Below, one piece after another: positions 5,463-9,666 of a stretch of 9,666 nucleotides of DNA. Made by a program: the position numbers and the translations under genes. The notes under the pieces were generated by a model. That model did not search any database and was not told where the DNA came from. It worked only from the letters and a program-made list of their open reading frames with translations. The stretch is taken from contig QKAA01000024.1 of the NCBI GenBank assembly GCA_003247275.1, positions 1-9,666 of the forward strand. Direction: 5' to 3'. Within the stretch, counting starts at the first letter, position 1. Each line of letters starts with the position of its first letter. This DNA comes from a bacterium (GTDB lineage Bacteria; Patescibacteriota; Microgenomatia; UBA1400; RBG-16-45-19).

Positions 5463-7334
5463 ATGAATCAGCAAATTTCACTTGATACTCTCACCAAAGA
5501 ACAGCGACAGGCTGTTACCCACCAAGGCACGCCTTTATTGATCTTGGCGGGTGCTGGTTCAGGCAAAACCAGAGCTTTAACCTATAAAGCCGCTTATCTG
5601 ATTGCTGAAAAAAACGTACTGCCTGAACAAATTTTACTTACCACCTTTACCAATAAAGCCGCCGAAGAAATGCAGTCTCGTGTTTTTGCTTTAACCAATC
5701 AGAAATTGCCTTTCACCGGTACTTTTCATTCCCTCTGCGCTCGTATGCTTCGAATGCATGGCAACGCCATTGGTATTGGTCAAGATTTTGTTATCTACGA
5801 TACCAACGATCAAGTTGATGCCATTAAGATGGTGATGCAAGAATTAGGGTTAGATCCCCAAACTATCAAACCCAAAGGTGTCGCCGCAGCCATTGATTCA
5901 GCTAAAAATGAACTAATTAACCCTTCAGAATATGAAAATTTTGCCCGCGGTCCTTTTCAACAAGCTGTTGCTCGAATTTATCGAGCCTATCAATTGCGCC
6001 TGTTTGAATATCATGCTCTCGATTTTACTGACTTACTCACCAAAACCGTCTATCTCTTCCAACAATCTGATTCAGTCAGGAACCATTACCAGCATCAATT
6101 TCAACACGTCTTAATTGATGAATACCAAGACACTAATAAAGCTCAATATGCCTTGACTAAACTCTGGCTTGGTCCCCATCAAAATTTATGTGTTGTTGGT
6201 GACGCCTCTCAAGCCATTTATAGTTGGCGGGGGGCTGATTATCATAATTTATTGTCTTTAGAAACAGATTTTCCCAACCTAACCACTATCCGACTCGAAC
6301 AAAATTTCCGCTCCACCCAAAATATTCTTGATGCCGCCTTTGGGGTCATTAATCAAAACCAATTACACCCAATTCTCAAGTTGTGGACAGAATCCAGCGA
6401 TGGTGAAAAAGTAAATCTCTATGCCGCTCAAGACGAATATGATGAAGCTCGCTACATCGCCAAACAGGTAAAACAGTATCAACGTAACGGGGGATTACTT
6501 GCTGACAATGCCGTGCTTTTTCGCACCAATGCCCAATCTCGTGTTTTCGAAGAAGTCTTTATGGAACAGTCGATTCCATACGTCTTGGTTGGGGGTGTTA
6601 AGTTTTATGAGCGCAAAGAAGTCAAAGACATCATCGCCTACATTCGCCTCATTTATAACCCAGCCGACAAAGTCAGTCGTAAACGCCTGGAGAAGGTGGG
6701 TAAACGTCGATTGGCCGCTGTCGAGTCATGGCAAACATCTCAAAAAGATATCGAGAGTCTCACTCCACTTCAAATTCTTGAAGGCGTTATTGAATCAAGT
6801 AATTATCTGGGCCGTTTTGATCCCAACAATCCAGAAGATCAAGCCAGAATAGAAAACGTAGCCGAGTTAAAAAGTGTTGCTGCCAGTTTCCCCACTCTAG
6901 AAACGTTTTTAGAAAATATTGCCCTCTCCGAAGCTATTTCTCGCAATCGTCAATCTGAAGATGCTGTTACCCTAATGACTCTTCACGCCTCAAAAGGATT
7001 GGAATTTAACCAAGTTTTCATCGCTGGCATGGAAGAAGGAATTTTCCCCCACAGTCGCTCCATTAATAGCAGACCAGATCTGGAGGAAGAACGCCGTCTT
7101 TGTTACGTTGGCATGACTCGAGCTCAACAAAAACTCTACCTAAGCTTTGCTTCTCGTCGCATGTATTTCGGAGTTCAATCTCAAAACCCTATTTCCCGCT
7201 TTATTGAAGAAATCCCTGAGGAAGTTCTTAACACCAATCTTCGCGCTAAACAAACTCGTGTGACTGTTGATGACTCCCTCGTCTCCGACTTTATGTCAGG
7301 TAAAATAGATATTGATGCCTTTTTAGATTCATAA
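5463..7334 (+). CDS. uvrD: UvrD/PcrA-type superfamily 1A DNA helicase, compact form
   Basis: This is an ATP-dependent 3'-5' DNA helicase of the kind used in nucleotide excision and mismatch repair and in clearing replication forks. The SF1A motifs appear in order: Q-motif glutamine in LTKEQRQAV (Q14), Walker A AGAGSGKT (29-36, K35), LTTFTNKAAEEM (59-70), GTFHSLCARML, DEYQD Walker B (219-223), GDASQAIYSWRGAD (246-259), LEQNFRST with R283, VTLMTLHASKGLEF (502-515), MEEGIFPHSR, and motif VI EERRLCYVGMTRAQ with R553. At 623 aa it is about 100 residues shorter than PcrA/UvrD. By my memory of PcrA, part of the loss is in the 2B region after YNPADKVSRKRLEKV (398-412). The rest is the missing C-terminal Tudor-like RNA-polymerase-binding domain: the protein stops soon after NPISRFIEEIPEEVL. 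The stop directly abuts the hydrolase ATG. Confidence 0.95.
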   Translation: MNQQISLDTLTKEQRQAVTHQGTPLLILAGAGSGKTRALTYKAAYLIAEKNVLPEQILLTTFTNKAAEEMQSRVFALTNQKLPFTGTFHSLCARMLRMHGNAIGIGQDFVIYDTNDQVDAIKMVMQELGLDPQTIKPKGVAAAIDSAKNELINPSEYENFARGPFQQAVARIYRAYQLRLFEYHALDFTDLLTKTVYLFQQSDSVRNHYQHQFQHVLIDEYQDTNKAQYALTKLWLGPHQNLCVVGDASQAIYSWRGADYHNLLSLETDFPNLTTIRLEQNFRSTQNILDAAFGVINQNQLHPILKLWTESSDGEKVNLYAAQDEYDEARYIAKQVKQYQRNGGLLADNAVLFRTNAQSRVFEEVFMEQSIPYVLVGGVKFYERKEVKDIIAYIRLIYNPADKVSRKRLEKVGKRRLAAVESWQTSQKDIESLTPLQILEGVIESSNYLGRFDPNNPEDQARIENVAELKSVAASFPTLETFLENIALSEAISRNRQSEDAVTLMTLHASKGLEFNQVFIAGMEEGIFPHSRSINSRPDLEEERRLCYVGMTRAQQKLYLSFASRRMYFGVQSQNPISRFIEEIPEEVLNTNLRAKQTRVTVDDSLVSDFMSGKIDIDAFLDS

Positions 7335-8369
7335 ATGAAAGTTATGACTAAAACGAAATATATTTTTCTCACCATCTTCATCTTCATCATTGGTATTACT
7401 CTTGGATTTTTCATTACTCCTCTAAAAAATCAACTAGTAAGCTCTTCTACAGAAACAGAGCTCATTTCCCCTGCAGCTCCCACTCCCAAACCACTAGACA
7501 AATATTCTTTTAATTCTCTATCTGCCTACACTCCAGCCAGTAGCCCCTTAATTCTCGACGAAGTTATGTTTGAGGAACCTGAGTTAACTGCCTATCAAGG
7601 TCACTTTGAGACCCAAAACAAAACCATGAGTTTCCAATTAATGGTCCCAACTACTGCTACTCCCTCAGCCGGCTTTCCCATTATTCTCATGATTCGCGGC
7701 TTCGTCGATCCATCCATCTACGAAACAGGCATCGGCACCCAAAATGCTGCCCGTTACTTTGCTGCCCGGGGTTTTGTCACCATTTCCCCGGACTTTTTAG
7801 GCTACGGCACCTCAGACGATCCCGCCCTTGATGTCATGGAAGCTCGGTTAGAAAAGCCAGCTCAATTACTTGATTTAATCGCCAGTCTGCCCACCTTAAG
7901 GTTTATTGACCCTTTGCGTTTTGGTATTTGGGGTCACAGTAACGGTGGTCAAATCGCCCTTTCTTTGCTTGAAATAACCAACAGTCCCACTCCAACTGTT
8001 CTCTGGGCTCCGGTGACCAAACCCTTTCCTTATTCGCTGCTGTATTACACCGATGAATATGATGATGGTGGCAAAGCGTTGCGGAAAGTCATTGCTGATT
8101 TCGAAAAAGACTACGATGTCTTCGATTTTTCTCTTGATAAATATATTGATCAACTCGTTGGTCCTATTCAACTTCATCAAGGGGGAAGTGATGATGCTGT
8201 CCCCATCGAATGGTCAAATGAATTTGTTGAAGCCGTTAATCAAACTGACGAACCTGATAAAGAACCCATTATTGAATATTTTACCTATGAAGCCGCCGAT
8301 CATAACCTCAGACCCAATTGGAATACTGTGGTTGAACGCAGCTACCAATTCTATAAAGATAACCTGTAA
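7335..8369 (+). CDS. Membrane-anchored alpha/beta hydrolase (dienelactone hydrolase / prolyl oligopeptidase type)
   Basis: This 344-aa protein has a basic N-terminus, a hydrophobic segment at about 9-29 that should act as a signal anchor, and a Ser/Thr/Pro-rich spacer (36-53) that puts the catalytic domain outside the membrane. The fold's catalytic triad is visible: nucleophile S202 in the elbow GHSNGG (200-205), an acid at D286 or D287 in GGSDDAVP, and H323 in ADHNLRP. The likely oxyanion region is IRGFVDP (120-126). The order and the GFPIILMIRG and ARGFVTISPDFLGYGTSD segments suit the dienelactone hydrolase or S9 peptidase-like group. The substrate (peptide, ester or other) cannot be told. 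The ATG follows the helicase TAA with no gap and no Shine-Dalgarno, so it is probably translated by coupling; an ATG at 7344 is an alternative start. It ends with tandem TAA TAG. No terminator is visible in the 80 bp that follow. Confidence 0.88.
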   Translation: MKVMTKTKYIFLTIFIFIIGITLGFFITPLKNQLVSSSTETELISPAAPTPKPLDKYSFNSLSAYTPASSPLILDEVMFEEPELTAYQGHFETQNKTMSFQLMVPTTATPSAGFPIILMIRGFVDPSIYETGIGTQNAARYFAARGFVTISPDFLGYGTSDDPALDVMEARLEKPAQLLDLIASLPTLRFIDPLRFGIWGHSNGGQIALSLLEITNSPTPTVLWAPVTKPFPYSLLYYTDEYDDGGKALRKVIADFEKDYDVFDFSLDKYIDQLVGPIQLHQGGSDDAVPIEWSNEFVEAVNQTDEPDKEPIIEYFTYEAADHNLRPNWNTVVERSYQFYKDNL

Positions 8370-8404
8370 TAGTTCACAATAAGTTAAGTAATATCATCAA
8401 GCCG

Positions 8405-8441
8405 GTCAATAAATTTGACGATTGTACTATCTGTGTATAAT
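8405..8441 (+). promoter_or_regulatory. Promoter of the lipoprotein-PspC operon with a palindrome over the -35
   Basis: TTGACG at 8415-8420 (5/6 to TTGACA) and a perfect TATAAT at 8436-8441 are separated by 15 bp, slightly short of the usual 16-18. The ATG at 8450 lies 8 nt past the -10, so the message should be leaderless or nearly so; there is no Shine-Dalgarno. The -35 forms half of an inverted repeat, GTCAA (8405-8409), 5-nt spacer, TTGAC (8415-8419). A regulator bound there would cover the -35. Confidence 0.65.
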
Positions 8442-8449
8442 AGTTTTAT

Positions 8450-8737
8450 ATGAAACCTGCCCAAAAAATTTTCTTATTACTCGTTCCCTTAGTTGCCTCC
8501 GGAATTTTTGCTGCTTGCACCCCGATTGCCTCTGTCGCCATCACCAACAACTACCAAGGCTATCCTTGCGGAGCTAACTGTCAACAATTTCAATCTGGTT
8601 TTGAAACCGCTCAAACATTGCAATTTAATAGCCAAGCCCAATGTTCCAGTCTCGCCAGTTCTGAACAGGTAGGGTGTCTATCCTACTTGCATGAACAAAG
8701 CGTTAATCCGACCGAATCATCGGGCTACATGTTCTAA
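8450..8737 (+). CDS. Small predicted lipoprotein with four further cysteines
   Basis: This 95-aa protein has a short basic start (MKPAQK), a hydrophobic segment (7-21), and a lipobox-like IFAAC with C23 as the lipidation site, so it should be anchored outside the membrane. F rather than L at position -3 of the lipobox is slightly off consensus. The mature part has four cysteines, C40, C44, C65 and C76. The C40-x3-C44 pair and the well-separated C65/C76 could form two disulfides. The rest is Gln/Ser/Asn-rich with no domain I recognise. The stop overlaps the ATG of the PspC gene by one base (TAATG at 8735-8739), showing one operon with coupled translation. That suggests an envelope-related role linked to the PspC protein, but the function is unknown. 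Confidence 0.8.
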   Translation: MKPAQKIFLLLVPLVASGIFAACTPIASVAITNNYQGYPCGANCQQFQSGFETAQTLQFNSQAQCSSLASSEQVGCLSYLHEQSVNPTESSGYMF

Positions 8738-9159
8738 TGTCAAACTCAAATGAAAATCGTCAACTTGTTCGGCTAGAAACCGATCGTTATATCGGCGGCG
8801 TCTGCTCTGGTTTAAGTGATTATTTTAATCTTGATGTCACCCTCATTCGTCTCATTTTTATTGCCTCAATTCTCTTAGGTGGCTCCGGTTTGCTTATCTA
8901 TCTCATTCTTTGGATCATTATTCCGCTTGAATCAGAAAAAAAGGGAAAAAAGGAGAAAACTATGTCTGAAACTAAAGCTGAATCTAAATCAACTAAAACT
9001 TCACCCCCCAAAAATAATAAATCCATCTGGGGATTATTCTTGGTCGGCTTAGGAATAATCATGCTACTTGATAATTTTGGCATCGGTCGCTATCTCATGC
9101 TCGATAAAACCTGGCCCAGTATTTTTATTGTTCTTGGCGTCCTCATTCTTTCCCGCTAA
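8737..9159 (+). CDS. PspC-domain membrane protein with a C-terminal LiaI/LiaF-like transmembrane region
   Basis: This 140-aa protein joins two parts. Residues about 8-64 form a PspC domain: RLETDRYIGGVCSGLSDYF (12-30), LDVTLIRLIF, and a long hydrophobic stretch with GGSGLLIYLILWIIIP. A Lys/Glu/Ser/Thr-rich linker (65-94) follows. Residues about 95-139 resemble the LiaI-LiaF transmembrane region (IWGLFLVGLGIIMLLDNFG, then WPSIFIVLGVLIL). Both parts are known from phage-shock and Lia envelope-stress systems, where they sense or relay membrane damage. No PspA, LiaR or LiaS gene is in the window. The start overlaps the stop of the lipoprotein gene (TAATG) and lacks a Shine-Dalgarno, so translation is probably coupled. 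A strong AAGGAG followed by an in-frame ATG at 8962 (M76) lies in the linker and may give a second, shorter product. Confidence 0.9.
   Translation: MSNSNENRQLVRLETDRYIGGVCSGLSDYFNLDVTLIRLIFIASILLGGSGLLIYLILWIIIPLESEKKGKKEKTMSETKAESKSTKTSPPKNNKSIWGLFLVGLGIIMLLDNFGIGRYLMLDKTWPSIFIVLGVLILSR
8950..8964 (+). promoter_or_regulatory. Internal Shine-Dalgarno and start codon inside the PspC gene
   Basis: AAGGAG at 8950-8955 is followed after 6 nt by an in-frame ATG at 8962-8964, a textbook ribosome binding site. Initiation here would give a 65-aa protein (8962-9159) with a polar Lys/Ser/Thr N-terminus and the two LiaI/LiaF-like membrane segments but no PspC domain. The site lies in Lys-Lys-Glu-Lys codons, which produce purine-rich sequence by themselves, so chance is possible. 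Confidence 0.4.
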
Positions 9160-9179
9160 AAACTCACAAATTTCAATCT

Positions 9180-9236
9180 ATTGATTCAATTCACATTTTT
9201 TGTAAAACAGAAACGTTCATACTATAGTGAATCAAT
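9180..9236. repeat. 9-bp inverted repeat flanking the DUF2723 gene promoter
   Basis: ATTGATTCA at 9180-9188 is the exact reverse complement of TGAATCAAT at 9228-9236, with 39 bp between. The right arm overlaps the last base of the -10 box and the start codon. The repeat could be an operator pair or a chance match in AT-rich DNA. Confidence 0.35.
9200..9228 (+). promoter_or_regulatory. Promoter of the DUF2723 gene, leaderless
   Basis: TTGTAA at 9200-9205 (4/6) and TATAGT at 9223-9228 (5/6) are spaced by 17 bp. Only 6 nt separate the -10 from the ATG at 9235, so transcription should begin at or one base beyond the A of the start codon. No Shine-Dalgarno is present. Confidence 0.55.
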
Positions 9237-9666
9237 GAAAAAGAAAAATTTTTCACTTTTTTCTCCACATTCATCTGGATTTATTGCCTCAATGCTCTTT
9301 TTTATTCTTTATTTCCTTACTACACCTCATACAAATGTCTCTTTTGCTGACTCAGATTTCATGATAACTGTTGGGTATTTTGGCGGGATAGCCCACCCTC
9401 CTGGATATCCGCTTTATATGTTACTCATGAATTGGATCACTCACCTACCCATCCCCGGATCAATTGCTTTCAGGGGCAATCTACTAAGTGTTTTACTTCA
9501 TTCTGGAACACTTTATTTCCTATACTTAAGTGTTTGGAATGTAATTGATTATTTACAAAAAAAATCAAAATTCATAATTATTTCGAAATCCATAGATAAT
9601 ACCATTATCAGCTTTTTAGCAACAGCTAGTTTAGGTTTTTCTTTTTTATTCTGGACATATAGTCTT
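9235..9666 (+). CDS. DUF2723-type GT-C membrane glycosyltransferase, cut by the window end
   Basis: The first 144 codons are present, open to the last base. After a basic start (MKKK), a hydrophobic segment covers about 15-29. Then follow ADSDF (38-42), which carries the acidic residues of the first external loop, and AHPPGYPLYMLLMNW (53-67). An acidic ADS-DF/EF motif followed by HPPGYPLY is the hallmark of DUF2723, the family of the eukaryotic O-mannosyltransferase TMEM260 and many bacterial membrane proteins. Two further hydrophobic segments begin around 83-100 and 122-142. The enzyme should act on the outer face of the membrane with a polyprenyl-linked sugar; the acceptor is unknown. The ATG is chosen because no upstream in-frame start is visible and the promoter spacing fits a leaderless message. 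It is the third GT-C-type gene in the window. Confidence 0.88.
   Translation, partial: MKKKNFSLFSPHSSGFIASMLFFILYFLTTPHTNVSFADSDFMITVGYFGGIAHPPGYPLYMLLMNWITHLPIPGSIAFRGNLLSVLLHSGTLYFLYLSVWNVIDYLQKKSKFIIISKSIDNTIISFLATASLGFSFLFWTYSL

Noticed and set aside
7181..7414. Minus-strand open frame across the helicase-hydrolase junction
   Set aside because: It overlaps two well-supported genes on the other strand, has no recognisable domain and no start signals.
7896..8180. Minus-strand open frame within the hydrolase gene
   Set aside because: It is antisense to the catalytic core of a gene with a complete Ser-Asp-His triad; the frame has no motif of its own.
1..9666. Recoding of UGA, as in some CPR lineages
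   Set aside because: No gene needs an in-frame TGA to be read as sense. None of the nine complete stop codons is TGA either (seven TAA, two TAG), but a small AT-rich sample makes that unremarkable. A tandem TGA after the PMT stop is consistent with UGA still being a stop.
1..9666. Mobile element, phage or defence island
   Set aside because: No transposase, integrase, toxin-antitoxin, nuclease or terminal repeat is present. The UvrD-type helicase has normal repair-helicase architecture and no nuclease partner next to it.

Overview
The window looks like ordinary chromosomal sequence from a small-genome, AT-leaning bacterium, most likely a member of the Candidate Phyla Radiation (Patescibacteria) and perhaps Microgenomates. 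This is inferred from the type of gene content, not from a marker gene. The clues are a secreted FN3/Ig-like protein with Thr-Pro linkers, several GT-C membrane glycosyltransferases with no sugar-biosynthesis operon around them, unusually short versions of housekeeping enzymes (228-aa TpiA, 623-aa UvrD), very tight gene packing, and promoters placed so close to start codons that many mRNAs should be leaderless. The standard genetic code fits: no reading frame needs UGA as a sense codon.

Layout. Positions 1-156 hold the C-terminal end of an unrecognised protein with a Thr/Ser-rich tail. A 151-bp gap with a hairpin follows. Positions 308-1720 (+) encode a membrane-anchored cell-surface protein (FN3, two further beta-sandwich-like regions, Thr-Pro linker, C-terminal membrane segment). 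It converges with a PMT-family (GT39) protein O-mannosyltransferase at 1736-3034 (-). That gene is divergent from a 552-aa GT-C-like membrane protein at 3061-4719 (+), with only 26 bp between the start codons. This in turn converges, with overlapping stop codons, on triosephosphate isomerase (4716-5402, -). A 60-bp divergent gap leads to a UvrD/PcrA-type helicase (5463-7334, +), followed with no gap by a membrane-anchored alpha/beta hydrolase (7335-8369, +). A well-formed promoter then drives a small Cys-containing lipoprotein (8450-8737, +), coupled through TAATG to a PspC-LiaF-like envelope-stress protein (8737-9159, +). The window ends inside a DUF2723-type GT-C glycosyltransferase (9235-9666, +, cut by the window edge).

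How it may work together. Much of the window serves the cell envelope: surface protein, likely O-glycosylation enzymes, membrane-anchored hydrolase, lipoprotein and PspC-like sensor. The Thr/Ser/Pro-rich surface protein beside a protein O-mannosyltransferase suggests a substrate-enzyme pair, but this is inference from proximity and composition. tpiA and uvrD are housekeeping genes that happen to sit here.

I found no mobile element, CRISPR array, tRNA or rRNA, and no clearly new multi-gene system. The most interesting signals are regulatory: a symmetric overlapping -10 element between divergent genes, a recurrent leaderless-promoter arrangement, a palindrome over the -35 of the lipoprotein-PspC operon, and a strong internal Shine-Dalgarno plus ATG that could release the C-terminal half of the PspC-LiaF protein as a separate product.
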